Assembly (NCBI RefSeq): GCF_009827445.1
Contig: NZ_WTYI01000001.1
Coordinates: forward strand, 1,020,381-1,084,380
Direction of reading: 5' to 3'
Source: Qipengyuania aquimaris
GTDB taxonomy: Bacteria > Pseudomonadota > Alphaproteobacteria > Sphingomonadales > Sphingomonadaceae
Length of the DNA stretch: 64,000 nt
Part shown: in pieces, positions 50,309 to 59,292 of the stretch
How the letters are laid out: each line of letters starts with the position of its first letter
Position numbering within the stretch: position 1 is the first letter of the stretch
Made by a program: the position numbers and the translations under genes
Notes under the pieces: model-generated
The model's database searches: none
The model's input: only the letters and a program-made list of their open reading frames with translations
What the model was told of the DNA's origin: nothing

Positions 50309-50818
50309 GTGACAGAAAGGTTTCGACAAAAGTTGCTGAACTGGTTCTGTAGCGTAGGCTTAGTTTTGCTTATCACCGCGCTTTCGGCAACGATTTCTTG
50401 GTTCAAGACATTGCCCGAAAAGGTGGCTGAGGGTTCTTTCGACCCATGGTTTGCCTCCGGTTTGATGGGCGAAACGATCCTGACGTTCGTATTCTATCTG
50501 CCGATCATTCTCTCTTGGCACTTGTTTGATTTCGTCGAGAAAAAGTCATCCGATAGGCGGTTCCTCAAGACCCTGAACCGCTACCCAACGTTACTCCTTA
50601 CGATGTCAGCATCTGCCTTCATCTACCTGGCCATGGGACTCGGCGTGGGCAGGTACAACAGTTGTGATGAACTCAACGGAGCATATTTCCATTCTTGCTA
50701 CGTTGGCCCAGCAATGTGGATTATGTTGCCATGGCTCATCGTCACTGGCCTCGCCTTCCTCCTGTCGATACTGAAAGCAGCTATGTCCATCTCGTCGCAC
50801 ATCACGATTCCTCGATGA
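50309..50818 (+). CDS. Low-GC membrane protein gene inserted between trpB and trpA
   Basis: A 169-residue integral membrane protein with about four hydrophobic segments (LNWFCSVGLVLLITALSATI; MGETILTFVFYLPIILSWHL; LLLTMSASAFIYLAMGLGVG; AMWIMLPWLIVTGLAFLLSI). The loop before the last segment has a cysteine pair (YNSCDELNGAYFHSCYVG). I do not recognise a family. GC is about 50% by hand count against about 70% in trpA. The GTG start lies four bases after the trpB stop, and its stop overlaps the trpA start (ATGA), so it is expressed with tryptophan synthase. The role is unknown; a link to tryptophan is not implied by sequence. Confidence 0.75.
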   Translation: MTERFRQKLLNWFCSVGLVLLITALSATISWFKTLPEKVAEGSFDPWFASGLMGETILTFVFYLPIILSWHLFDFVEKKSSDRRFLKTLNRYPTLLLTMSASAFIYLAMGLGVGRYNSCDELNGAYFHSCYVGPAMWIMLPWLIVTGLAFLLSILKAAMSISSHITIPR

Positions 50819-51606
50819 CCCGCCTTTCCAACGCCTTCTCGAAAAGCCATCCCGCGCTCGTCTGCTTCGTGACTGCGGGCGACGGGGACACTGCGGCCAA
50901 CCTCGACGCGCTGGTCGAGGGCGGCGCGGATGTGATCGAACTGGGGATGCCTTTCACCGATCCGATGGCCGATGGCCCGGCCATCCAGGCGGCGAATATC
51001 CGTTCGCTGAATGCCGGGACGACCACCGCCGACGTGCTCCGCATCGCGCGCAAATTCCGCGACCGTCATCCCGACGTGCCGCTGGTTCTGATGGGCTATG
51101 CCAATCCCATGATCCGGCGCGGCCCGGACTGGTTCGCCAACGCGGCAAAGGAAGCGGGCGTCGACGGCGTGATCTGCGTCGATATTCCCCCGGAAGAGGA
51201 CGATGCCCTCGGCCCGCAATTGCGCGACGCAGGCATCGCTCCCATCCGCCTCGCCACGCCCACAACCGATGCTAAGCGCCTGCCGCAGGTCCTCGAGGGA
51301 TCGTCGGGCTTCCTCTACTATGTCGCTGTCGCCGGAATCACCGGCATGCAGCAAGCCGCCATCGAATCCATCGAAGCGAATGTCAGCCGCATCAAGCAAT
51401 CGACCGATATCCCCGTGGCCGTCGGCTTCGGCGTGCGCACGCCGGAACAGGCGGCAGAGATTGCCGAGGTCGCCGATGGCGTCGTCGTGGGTTCGGCGCT
51501 TGTCGAACTGGTCGGCGAACACGGTGCAGATGCTCCCGCCAAGCTGCGCGAGCTTACCGCAGGGCTTGCCAAGGCGGTCCATTCGGCGGCAAAGGGCGCT
51601 GCATGA
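50815..51606 (+). CDS. trpA: Tryptophan synthase alpha chain
   Basis: Cleaves indole-3-glycerol phosphate to indole, which passes by tunnel to TrpB. The 263-residue barrel has catalytic Glu and Asp in [20 protein letters not shown] (near residue 43), [15 protein letters not shown] (near 90) and the phosphate-binding [13 protein letters not shown] (near 200). The start [20 protein letters not shown] at 50815 matches the family; a longer frame from 50695 would read into the inserted membrane gene. ATGA overlaps couple it to the genes on both sides. Confidence 0.97.
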   Translation: MTRLSNAFSKSHPALVCFVTAGDGDTAANLDALVEGGADVIELGMPFTDPMADGPAIQAANIRSLNAGTTTADVLRIARKFRDRHPDVPLVLMGYANPMIRRGPDWFANAAKEAGVDGVICVDIPPEEDDALGPQLRDAGIAPIRLATPTTDAKRLPQVLEGSSGFLYYVAVAGITGMQQAAIESIEANVSRIKQSTDIPVAVGFGVRTPEQAAEIAEVADGVVVGSALVELVGEHGADAPAKLRELTAGLAKAVHSAAKGAA

Positions 51607-52451
51607 ACTGGTTCACACGCGTCCGTAACTCGATCTCCTGGCTGCCCAAGCGCAGCACCGACGAAAACCTCTGGGTAAAATGCCCCAGCTGCCAGCAAAT
51701 GGTTTTCGCGCAGGAATATCAGGAAAACGCCTACGTCTGCCCGCGCTGCGAACATCACGGCCGAATTGGTGCGAACGAGCGTCTACGCCAGTTGCTCGAT
51801 GAAGGCTTCGAAACCCTGCCCGTGCCGGAAGTTCGCGAAGACCCGCTTAAGTTCAAGGATTCGCAAAAGTATACGGAGCGCCTGAAAAAGGCGCGCGCCA
51901 AGAGCCCGCATCGCGATGCATTCATCGTCGGATCGGGTGCGATCGAGGGCAAGCCTGCCGTCGTCGGCGTGCAGGACTTCACTTTCATGGGCGGCTCGAT
52001 GGGCATGGCTGTCGGCACGGCATTCTGCCAAGGCGCGGAGCGCGCCCTCACCCGCCGCGCGCCCTATATCGTGGTCACCGCAGCGGGCGGCGCGCGCATG
52101 CAGGAAGGCATCCTGAGCCTGATGCAAATGCCCAAGGCGACCGTGATGACGCGGCGACTAAAGGAGGCTGGCCTGCCCTACATCGTCGTGCTCACCGATC
52201 CGACTACGGGCGGCGTTACGGCCAGCTACGCAATGCTGGGCGATGTCCACATTGCGGAACCCGGCGCATTGATCGGTTTCGCCGGCCAGCGCGTGATCCA
52301 GGACACGATCCGCGAACAGCTTCCCGACGGGTTCCAGCGGGCCGAATACCTGCACAAGCATGGCATGGTCGACATGGTCGTACACCGCCATGACCTGAAG
52401 GACACGATCGCGACGCTGCTGGATTACCTGGCACCCGCCGAGGCGGCCTGA
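51603..52451 (+). CDS. accD: Acetyl-CoA carboxylase carboxyltransferase subunit beta
   Basis: Carries out, with AccA, the second half-reaction of malonyl-CoA synthesis. The 282-residue protein has the N-terminal zinc ribbon CPSCQ...[11 protein letters not shown] (residues 22-48) and the crotonase-fold core with [20 protein letters not shown] (near 125), [20 protein letters not shown] (near 158) and [20 protein letters not shown] (near 198). Its ATG overlaps the trpA stop, as is common in alphaproteobacteria, where trpA-accD-folC follow each other. Confidence 0.97.
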   Translation: MNWFTRVRNSISWLPKRSTDENLWVKCPSCQQMVFAQEYQENAYVCPRCEHHGRIGANERLRQLLDEGFETLPVPEVREDPLKFKDSQKYTERLKKARAKSPHRDAFIVGSGAIEGKPAVVGVQDFTFMGGSMGMAVGTAFCQGAERALTRRAPYIVVTAAGGARMQEGILSLMQMPKATVMTRRLKEAGLPYIVVLTDPTTGGVTASYAMLGDVHIAEPGALIGFAGQRVIQDTIREQLPDGFQRAEYLHKHGMVDMVVHRHDLKDTIATLLDYLAPAEAA

Positions 52452-52459
52452 CCCCTTAC

Positions 52460-53740
52460 ATGCGGGACTTCGCCCGCTCCGAAAGCGCTGCCGTGCAGGC
52501 ACAGCTGGACCGTTTGGCGCAGCTCAGCGTGCCTGATGGACGGCTAGGGCTGGACACAATCCGCGCACTGCTCGACCGCTTGGGCAATCCGCACCGCAGA
52601 TTGCCCCCCGTGTTTCACGTCGCCGGAACGAACGGCAAGGGTTCGACTTGCGCCTTCCTGCGCGCGATGCTGGAGGCGCAAGGCTATTGCGTCCACATGA
52701 CCACCAGCCCCCATCTGGTGCGCTATAACGAGAGGATCAGGGTCGCTAGCGAACTGATATCGGATGAGCGACTGGCGCAATTGTTGGCCGAAGTGCTCGA
52801 TGCGGGCGAGGAACTGAATCCCAGCTTTTTCGAAGTCACGATCGCTGCCGCCTTTACCGAATTTGCACATGTGCCTGCCGATGCTTGTGTCGTCGAGGTG
52901 GGCCTCGGCGGACGCTTCGATGCGACCAACGTATTGGAACCGCAAGTGCTGGCGGCCTGCGGCATCGCTGCGCTCGGCATAGATCACGAGCGGTTCTTGC
53001 TCGCACCTGAGGAAGGCGTGCCGTCGGAGCCACTTGCCCGCATCGCCTTCGAGAAGGCGGGAATTGCCAAATCGGGCGTGCCGCTGGTCACGATCACCGA
53101 GAGCAACCCACCGGAAGCAGAACGAGTCATCAGGAGCGTGGCAAACAAGGTGGGCGCGCAGCTGATCGAGGCGATCTCTTACGGGAATGGCGCAATCGAC
53201 GCGGATGCTCTCGATTATCCTACGCCGGGGATCCGCGGACCGCACCAGGAGCGCAACGCCGCTCTCGCCAATGCAATGCTTCGTAGCCAAAGCCGCATTT
53301 TAGTGGACGAAGCCGCTATTGAAAAAGGCATTGCACACGCAAGTTGGCCTGCGCGCATGCAGCTTTTGCAGAAAGGCCCGCTCACCGACTTGGCGGGCGA
53401 GCGCCAGGTCTGGCTCGACGGTGGGCACAATCGCAATGCGGGTGATGCCGTCGCAAAGGCATTCCCAGGGCCGCTGCATCTCGTCCTGGGAATGCTGGAC
53501 AACAAGGATCCACGCGCACTTATCGAGCCGCTCGGAAACAGGCTTCGCTCGGTGACGATTTTGCCGGTCCCGGGACATGACGCCCATCCCGTCGAAGCAT
53601 TTGGGGAGAATGCACTCAGTGCGGATCGAGTTGAGGAAGCTCTGCGCAATCTGCCTACGGACGATTGCCCGGTGCTAATCGCAGGCTCGCTCTACTTGGC
53701 GGGCGAGGTCTTGCGCATAAACGAAGAGATGCCGGATTAG
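52460..53740 (+). CDS. folC: Folylpolyglutamate/dihydrofolate synthase
   Basis: Adds glutamates to folates and, in bifunctional forms, to dihydropteroate. The 426-residue ATP-dependent ligase has the P-loop HVAGTNGKGSTCAFLRAMLE (near residue 52), the lid motif TTSPHLVRYNERIRV (near 80) and VEVGLGGRFDATNVL (near 142). The C-terminal domain has LVLGMLDNKDPRA (near 337). The ATG at 52460 fits the family start. The stop shares TTAG with the opposite-strand stop of the PilZ gene. Confidence 0.96.
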   Translation: MRDFARSESAAVQAQLDRLAQLSVPDGRLGLDTIRALLDRLGNPHRRLPPVFHVAGTNGKGSTCAFLRAMLEAQGYCVHMTTSPHLVRYNERIRVASELISDERLAQLLAEVLDAGEELNPSFFEVTIAAAFTEFAHVPADACVVEVGLGGRFDATNVLEPQVLAACGIAALGIDHERFLLAPEEGVPSEPLARIAFEKAGIAKSGVPLVTITESNPPEAERVIRSVANKVGAQLIEAISYGNGAIDADALDYPTPGIRGPHQERNAALANAMLRSQSRILVDEAAIEKGIAHASWPARMQLLQKGPLTDLAGERQVWLDGGHNRNAGDAVAKAFPGPLHLVLGMLDNKDPRALIEPLGNRLRSVTILPVPGHDAHPVEAFGENALSADRVEEALRNLPTDDCPVLIAGSLYLAGEVLRINEEMPD

Positions 53741-54117
53741 GTGCCTTGATTACCCTGGACGAAATCGCGGGCGATCGCGCCTAGGTAGGCGCTGTCGTTG
53801 CGCCAGATGCGCGGGGCCATCTCACGCGTTTTCTTGATGATCACCGGCCGCAGCGGGACATCGAATACAAGGCCTAGCTCGTCACCTTCGCGCCGACCGA
53901 TCGACGCATAGGTATCGAAGCCCAGCCAGACGAGGACGCAGTCCTTGATGTTTTCGACCGGCGCTAAAAGCTTCACGCGCGCACCGCCTTGTGACAAGTC
54001 GATAATCTCGACCTTCTTGCGGCCTTCCAGAGTCTCGATATGCGCGAGCACGCCGAGTTCGAGGCGCAGGTAATCCCTCCGCCCCTCCTCACTCGATGTT
54101 TGTCGCACAGTGGTCAT
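53737..54117 (-). CDS. PilZ domain protein
   Basis: A 126-residue protein with one PilZ domain, which usually binds cyclic di-GMP. The two binding motifs are only partly standard: RRDYLRLEL for the RxxxR loop (near residue 13) and DLSQGGARVK for the DxSxxG loop (near 40), the latter intact. It may therefore bind the messenger, but weak or no binding is possible. Single-domain PilZ proteins commonly regulate motility or polysaccharide synthesis. The gene converges on folC with a four-base overlap and is upstream of ampG on the same strand by 56 bases. Confidence 0.85.
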   Translation of the reverse strand: MTTVRQTSSEEGRRDYLRLELGVLAHIETLEGRKKVEIIDLSQGGARVKLLAPVENIKDCVLVWLGFDTYASIGRREGDELGLVFDVPLRPVIIKKTREMAPRIWRNDSAYLGAIARDFVQGNQGT

Positions 54118-54173
54118 AGTGAGTCACGTAAGGTGAAATAGTTGCACATTCGCTAACCACTGGGGCGCGCTTG

Positions 54174-55928
54174 TCAGGCGGCTTGTTCTCCCAATTCCGG
54201 TGCGACCACACCTGCCGCCGCCTTTCCGCGGCTTTCGCGATACCATTCGGCCAGGCACAGTATCACCGCGACAACACCGATCAGGGTCGTGAATATGAAC
54301 ACGAAGTAGTATCCGCGTTCTTCGATCATCTGGCCAAGCGCGCCGCGCCCCAGCGTGCCGACCAGCAGGGTCAACGATGCGAGCAGCGCGTATTGGACGG
54401 CCGCGTATTTCTTCGCGACGATGCTGGAGAGCCAGGCGATGTAGGCCGCACCGGCAATACCGATCGCGAGGTTTTCCCAGAAGATTGTGAAGGTCAGGCG
54501 CGCCAGCCCTTCGATCTCGGACATCTGGAATACACCGGCGATGAAGTTGACGAGCGCGGTAAACCCGATGGCGTCGCTTCCTGCCTGCATGAGCTCTCCG
54601 CCGATGGCGAGATCGGCGTAGAGCAGGTTCGTGGCCGCGGCGAGCGCGGCACCCAGCGTCAGCGTGAACATTCGTCCGAACTGGGTAATGATCCAGCCGC
54701 CAAGCGCCAGTCCCAGGATAATAGCAAATACTCCGAAGAACTTGGAAGCGAATGCCACCTGGTCGCCGGAATAGTTCAATTCGCCGAGATAGAACGGGTA
54801 GGCGAACACGCCCCAGATCGAGTCGCAAATGCGATATGTCAGCACCAGCGCGAGGATCAGCACCAGCGACCAGCCCATGCGGCCGACGAATTCGACGAGC
54901 GGCAGGACGAGTGCACGGTAGAGGTGATCGGTGAACTTCACGCGATGCCCCGCGCCCACGCCCGGAGCCGACACAATGACATTTCTTCCGACCTGTTTCT
55001 GCTTGGCGATCCAGGCAGCAATGAACGCCGGCAGGACCACGGTAGCGATCACGATCAAGGGACCGAACGTCGTCGTGAATTCCGTCACATCAGGGCGGCT
55101 TTCAGGAGTAGCGGTCATCGAGCGGACCATGAAGACCACGACCGTCGCGATGGCCCAGCCCCACAGCAATCCAACTGCCAGCAGCGCCCGATTTCGAACC
55201 TTCTCGGTAACCTCGCCCGCATTGTAGAGTTCGGCAACTTCGTCCTCATTCGCGGCAACCGTCGCGGCAGAGCGTTTTTCGACGCTGGCATCGGGCGCAA
55301 ATAGCCCTGCGATGCCGATGCCGAGCATGATTGCCCCCATGATCACATAGGTTTGCGGCCAGCCGATCCGTTCCGCGATAATGAGGCCCAGAGCACCGCC
55401 GATCAGCGCAGCCAGACGGAAGCCCATCTGCGTAATGGTCGACAGGATATCGAGGGTCGCCGTTTCATCGGCCACGTCGATGCGCCATGCGTTGATGGCA
55501 ATATCCTGCGTCGCACTGGCGAAGGCACCGATCGCCGCGAGCAGGCTGAACCAGCCGAGCGCGCTCTTGGGATCGAGGAAACTCATGATCAGCAGGGCAA
55601 TGCCGACGATCAACTGCATCGGCGCGATCCATTGCTTGCGCTTGCCGAGCTTACGCAGCCCCGGAATATCAACCTTGTCGAGCAGCGGTGACCACAGGAA
55701 CTGGAAGGCGTAGGCCAGGCCGACGAGCGAAAAGACGCCCATCGTTTCGAGGTCGACTTCCGCCTCGCTCAACCAGGCATAGAGGGTGCCGAGAAACAGT
55801 GCCGGCGGCAGGCCCTGGGCGAAACCGAATAGCGCCATAAAGCCGCTTTTCCGGTTCGAGAGTGCCAGGCCGAGTGCACGCCAGGTCGATATTTTCTTTT
55901 TCTTTCCGTCGGCAACCGCTTCGGCCAT
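54174..55928 (-). CDS. AmpG-like muropeptide MFS transporter
   Basis: A 584-residue major-facilitator transporter with at least twelve predicted membrane helices. Similarity to AmpG permeases, which import anhydro-muropeptides for peptidoglycan recycling, is seen in GFAQGLPPALFLGTLYAWLS (near residue 36), FLWSPLLDKVDIPGLRKLGK (near 77) and ASATQDIAINAWRIDV (near 136). It is longer than E. coli AmpG (491 residues), with extra loops near 230-330. The transported substrate is inferred from family. It diverges from the Rieske gene, with 73 bases between them. Confidence 0.87.
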   Translation of the reverse strand: MAEAVADGKKKKISTWRALGLALSNRKSGFMALFGFAQGLPPALFLGTLYAWLSEAEVDLETMGVFSLVGLAYAFQFLWSPLLDKVDIPGLRKLGKRKQWIAPMQLIVGIALLIMSFLDPKSALGWFSLLAAIGAFASATQDIAINAWRIDVADETATLDILSTITQMGFRLAALIGGALGLIIAERIGWPQTYVIMGAIMLGIGIAGLFAPDASVEKRSAATVAANEDEVAELYNAGEVTEKVRNRALLAVGLLWGWAIATVVVFMVRSMTATPESRPDVTEFTTTFGPLIVIATVVLPAFIAAWIAKQKQVGRNVIVSAPGVGAGHRVKFTDHLYRALVLPLVEFVGRMGWSLVLILALVLTYRICDSIWGVFAYPFYLGELNYSGDQVAFASKFFGVFAIILGLALGGWIITQFGRMFTLTLGAALAAATNLLYADLAIGGELMQAGSDAIGFTALVNFIAGVFQMSEIEGLARLTFTIFWENLAIGIAGAAYIAWLSSIVAKKYAAVQYALLASLTLLVGTLGRGALGQMIEERGYYFVFIFTTLIGVVAVILCLAEWYRESRGKAAAGVVAPELGEQAA

Positions 55929-56001
55929 TCCCTAGCGTCCTTTTGTTATCGTCTGTTTTTTGCGACACTAGCCGCGAGAGAAGGAGAAAGGAACAGGTCC
56001 G

Positions 56002-57165
56002 ATGGGTGTTCCGAACACACTGGCGACAGGTCGGCGACCAACCGACGGAATGCTGCGACTGGCGCGCGATATCGCCGAGAATCGCAAGCAGGAAAACCTC
56101 TGCCAATCGAGCGTGCCGGCGAGCGTCTATACCGATCCCGATAACTGGCAGCGCGAGAAGGCTGCGATTTACGACCGGCTCCCGCAGATCCTGTGCCCCA
56201 GCGCGGTCCTGCCCGACTCCGGGATGGCCCTCCCCCATGACGCGACCGGCCGCCCTTTGCTCATCACCCGCGATGCCGACGGCAAGGCCCACGTCTTCCT
56301 CAACGTCTGCCGCCATCGCGGGACCAGGCTGGTCGAAGGCGATGAAGTTGCGTGCACGAAAAAGCTCGTCTGCCCTTATCACGCATGGACGTACTCGGTG
56401 GACGGACGCCTCCTCGCGCTACCGCGACCCGATTCTTTCCCCGAACTCGACAAGGGCGAGATGGGACTGGTCGAACTTCCCTCAAAAGAGACCGGCGGTC
56501 TCATTTGGTTTTGCCCGCAGGAAGCGACTGCCGATTTCGGTCATGCCGACAAGATCGGCGAAGATTTCGACGCGCTCGGCATGGGCGAACATGTGCTGTT
56601 CCGTCGCAAGACCCACGATGTGGCCGGCAATTGGAAGCTCATCATGGATGCTTTCCTCGAAAGCTACCACGTAACGCGTCTCCATGCGCAGACCATCGGC
56701 CCCTTCTTCAAGGACGGAGTCACCAGCGGCGACATGATCGGCCCCTTTGCCCGCAGCGCTGTCGGCAGGCTGGAAGAGATGGAAGGCGTCGACTTGGAGG
56801 ACATGGACCAGATGCGGCGCGTGGTGACATTCGCCTACCAGCTGCTGCCCGGAGCCCTCGTCATCCCCAGTCCGGACTATATCAATGTGATGGTGATGAT
56901 GCCGCAGGCGCATAACCGCACGCTCGTCGAGGACTTCATGCTGATCCCCGAACATCCGAGCACCGACAAGGCGCGCGATCACTGGGAGCGTAGCTGGGCC
57001 TTGCTGGACGGAGGCGTTTTCGCGGGCGAGGATTTCCGCGCTGCTGAGCTCGGCCAGCAGGGGCTGGAGACCGGTGCGGTCCCCGAACTGACGCTAGGCA
57101 CGATGGAGGGCGGGATACGCCGCTATCACGAGACGGTCGAGGAAGCCTTGCGCGCCGCCAACTGA
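56002..57165 (+). CDS. Rieske-type aromatic-ring-hydroxylating dioxygenase alpha subunit
   Basis: A 387-residue oxygenase component. The [2Fe-2S] Rieske site is CRHRGTRLVEGD then CPYHAWTYSVDG (near residues 103-128; CxH...CxxH is complete). The catalytic iron domain fits the pattern NWKLIMDAFLESYHVTRLHA (near 213), with His-His-Asp ligands likely. The true substrate is unknown; such enzymes act on aromatic, sterol or betaine-type substrates, and many relatives in this order degrade aromatic compounds. No reductase, ferredoxin or beta subunit is adjacent. Confidence 0.88.
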   Translation: MGVPNTLATGRRPTDGMLRLARDIAENRKQENLCQSSVPASVYTDPDNWQREKAAIYDRLPQILCPSAVLPDSGMALPHDATGRPLLITRDADGKAHVFLNVCRHRGTRLVEGDEVACTKKLVCPYHAWTYSVDGRLLALPRPDSFPELDKGEMGLVELPSKETGGLIWFCPQEATADFGHADKIGEDFDALGMGEHVLFRRKTHDVAGNWKLIMDAFLESYHVTRLHAQTIGPFFKDGVTSGDMIGPFARSAVGRLEEMEGVDLEDMDQMRRVVTFAYQLLPGALVIPSPDYINVMVMMPQAHNRTLVEDFMLIPEHPSTDKARDHWERSWALLDGGVFAGEDFRAAELGQQGLETGAVPELTLGTMEGGIRRYHETVEEALRAAN

Positions 57166-57184
57166 GCGCCTAACCGCGCGGGTT

Positions 57185-57949
57185 ATGTCCGACAATCGAC
57201 TTCCGGAAGAAGGCGACCGTATCGCCAAGCTGCTCGCACGGGCTGGTGTCGCCAGCCGTCGCGAGGTCGAACGCATGATCGCGGACGGCCGCGTATCGCT
57301 CGACGGGAAAGTGCTCGACACGCCCGCAGTCAAGTTGACCTCGCTGAAAGGTGTCAGTGTCGATGGCAAGCCGGTCGGCAAGGCCGAAGCCACCCGCCTG
57401 TTTGCCTTCCACAAGCCTTCAGGTCTCATAACGGCGGAACGCGATCCCGCGGGCAGGCCGACAATCTATGTAGCGCTTCGCAATGCGCTGCCGAAGTCGG
57501 CCGGACGGGTGATGCCGGTTGGCAGGTTGGACTTCAACACCGAAGGCCTGTTGCTGCTCACCAATGACGGCGAACTGAAGCGGGCGATGGAACTGCCGTC
57601 TTCCGGCGTGCCGCGCAGCTATCGTGCGCGTGCATTCGGGGATGTCACGCAGGCCATGCTCGACGATCTGATCGAAGGCGTCGAGATCGACGGCATTCGC
57701 TACGGGCGCATCGAGGCCGATCTCGAGCGGGGCAGCGGCATGAACCGCTGGATCCAGATGACGCTGACCGAAGGCAAGAACCGCGAAGTCCGCCGCGTGC
57801 TTGAGCACCTCGGCCTGCAGGTGAACCGCCTGATGCGTATCTCCTACGGTCCGTTCGAGCTGGGAGATCTGCCGCGCGGCCAAGCGGGCGAAATAAATCG
57901 CGAAGCGGTCGAGCAATTCCGCAAGCAGCTGCTGCGAGATATCAAGTGA
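57185..57949 (+). CDS. Ribosomal large-subunit pseudouridine synthase, RluB/RsuA family
   Basis: A 254-residue enzyme that makes pseudouridine in rRNA. An N-terminal S4 RNA-binding domain (ASRREVERMIADGRVSLDGK, residues 23-42) precedes the catalytic domain, whose Asp lies in GRLDFNTEGLLLLTNDGELK (near 118). GKNREVRRVLEHLGLQVNRL (near 200) is the other conserved segment. It could be RluB, RluE/F or RsuA by sequence; RluB is most likely from size. GTGA overlap with the next gene couples the two. Confidence 0.92.
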   Translation: MSDNRLPEEGDRIAKLLARAGVASRREVERMIADGRVSLDGKVLDTPAVKLTSLKGVSVDGKPVGKAEATRLFAFHKPSGLITAERDPAGRPTIYVALRNALPKSAGRVMPVGRLDFNTEGLLLLTNDGELKRAMELPSSGVPRSYRARAFGDVTQAMLDDLIEGVEIDGIRYGRIEADLERGSGMNRWIQMTLTEGKNREVRRVLEHLGLQVNRLMRISYGPFELGDLPRGQAGEINREAVEQFRKQLLRDIK

Positions 57950-58491
57950 GGGTCATCGCCGGGGATTGGCGTGGCAGGAAATTGGTCGCCCCCAAGGGCG
58001 AAGGCACTCGCCCGACGGCGGACCGTACCCGCGAAACGCTGTTCAACATGCTGGTCAGCAGGCTGGGAAGCTTTCAAGGGCTGTCGGTGCTCGACCTTTT
58101 CGCGGGGTCCGGCGCGCTTGGCATAGAAGCCTTGTCTCGCGGCGCGGAACACTGCCTTTTCGTTGAACAGGATGCCGATGCGCTGAAGGCGATCAAGGCC
58201 AACATCGCGGCGCTCGATGCCCGGAAGCGTTCAACCGTGCAGGCCGGTTCGGTCATGAGCCTTGGCCCTGCCAAGACGACGCATGACCTCTTCCTGCTCG
58301 ATCCGCCGTACGACACAGGTGCGGGACAAGTCGCGCTCGACCGGATGCTGAGGCTGGGCTGGATAGGCCCTGCCACATGGATCGCTCTCGAAACGCACAG
58401 ACGCGAAGAGATAACGCTGCGCGGACTTGCGATCGAGGCAGAGCGCGTGGTCGGCAAGGCCAAGCTTACCATCCTGCGCCTCGCCGATTGA
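57946..58491 (+). CDS. rsmD: 16S rRNA guanine(966)-N2-methyltransferase
   Basis: Methylates G966 of 16S rRNA with S-adenosylmethionine. The 181-residue Rossmann-type enzyme begins MRVIAGDWRGRKLVAPKGEG, has the cofactor loop VLDLFAGSGALGIEALSRGA (near residue 48) and the DPPY active-site motif in LLDPPYDTGAG (near 118), and TRPTADRTRETLFNML (near 21). The GTG start overlaps the pseudouridine synthase stop. It converges on the next gene around a hairpin. Confidence 0.95.
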   Translation: MRVIAGDWRGRKLVAPKGEGTRPTADRTRETLFNMLVSRLGSFQGLSVLDLFAGSGALGIEALSRGAEHCLFVEQDADALKAIKANIAALDARKRSTVQAGSVMSLGPAKTTHDLFLLDPPYDTGAGQVALDRMLRLGWIGPATWIALETHRREEITLRGLAIEAERVVGKAKLTILRLAD

Positions 58492-58503
58492 GTGCATAGG
58501 AAA

Positions 58504-58533
58504 GGGGCAAGGTCACCATGGCAACCTTGCCCC
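58504..58533. terminator. Hairpin between rsmD and the following minus-strand gene
   Basis: GGGGCAAGGT (58504-58513) pairs perfectly with ACCTTGCCCC (58524-58533) around a 10-base loop. No T-run follows on either side, so termination efficiency is uncertain, but it lies between convergent genes and could serve both. Confidence 0.6.
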
Positions 58534-58582
58534 CTCCAAGCGTCTCCGCCGGTTGAAACGGCAGGGACGAAATTATCGTACG

Positions 58583-59176
58583 TTAGTCGTCACGCGTGGC
58601 CGGAAGCGGTCCGTCGATTTCGCTAGCCGGACGTCCGGGCCAGTATTCAAGCGGACGATTTACACCCGGGCCGCGCTTGCCAGCTTCCCAGGCGTTGATG
58701 CAGTTGTCCTGTGCATCGCTGGAACAGATCGGCAATTCGCCGTCCGGCGGGCCAGCATCGGCGGGAGTGGTCTGGACCACTTCGCTGCGTACGAAACGCG
58801 GACCGGTCGTGGCCGAGCTCGATGCTGTACGCGCTGTTGTCGAAGTTGCGCTCGCATTCTGCATCTGGGCTGCGATTGCAGTCCAGGCCTGTGCGCGCTG
58901 TTCGGTGTTCATTTCGTAGATGCGGACGCGCTGCGTGTCATTCAGCACCCACCAACCGGCTTCCTGCTCCGGTTCGAGGGTCCAGTAATATTCCTGTGCG
59001 CCTGAAGACCATGCATCATAGATGCTGCGGCGGTCACCCGGCCAGCTATCATAGGTCGACTGCTGGTCGGCAGTCAGCACATAGGCCTTGGCTTCGCCTT
59101 CCATGTGATGATCGGCCATCGCGGGAGCGGCAGTGAAAGCGAGCGCTGCGGCGCTGGCAAAAATGAACGTTTTCAA
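58583..59176 (-). CDS. Hypothetical exported protein, tryptophan- and tyrosine-rich
   Basis: A 197-residue protein with a signal peptide (KTFIFASAAALAFTAAPAMA). The mature N-terminal half has many aromatic residues (YDSWPGDRRSIYDAWSSGAQ and YYWTLEPEQEAGWWVLNDTQ), the middle is a Ser/Thr/Ala linker and the C-terminal part has a cysteine pair (LPICSSDAQDNCINAW). I do not recognise the family. A TTG start at 59176 is chosen because AAGGAG lies seven bases upstream and the signal peptide follows at once. A GGAAC-N17-CGTA element further upstream (59234-59209) may be an EcfG-type promoter with one mismatch. Confidence 0.72.
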   Translation of the reverse strand: MKTFIFASAAALAFTAAPAMADHHMEGEAKAYVLTADQQSTYDSWPGDRRSIYDAWSSGAQEYYWTLEPEQEAGWWVLNDTQRVRIYEMNTEQRAQAWTAIAAQMQNASATSTTARTASSSATTGPRFVRSEVVQTTPADAGPPDGELPICSSDAQDNCINAWEAGKRGPGVNRPLEYWPGRPASEIDGPLPATRDD

Positions 59177-59270
59177 GGGGCTTCTCCTTTTCTCTTCATT
59201 GCCGACACTACGCAAAGCCCGTGTGCAAGGTTCCGAAACAGTCATCTGGCCCCTTGTGCTGGCGCTCGGC

Positions 59271-59285
59271 GTTCCCTAGCTGTTC
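59271..59285 (+). promoter_or_regulatory. LexA (SOS) box of uvrD
   Basis: GTTC-CCTAGCT-GTTC exactly matches the alphaproteobacterial LexA consensus GTTC-N7-GTTC and lies eight bases before the uvrD start codon. DNA damage should derepress the helicase. Confidence 0.8.
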
Positions 59286-59292
59286 TAGGCAA

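Noticed and set aside
57172..57184. AACC-GCGCG-GGTT near the start of the pseudouridine synthase gene
   Set aside because: Only four bases pair and the centre is GC repeat; too short to support an operator or hairpin.
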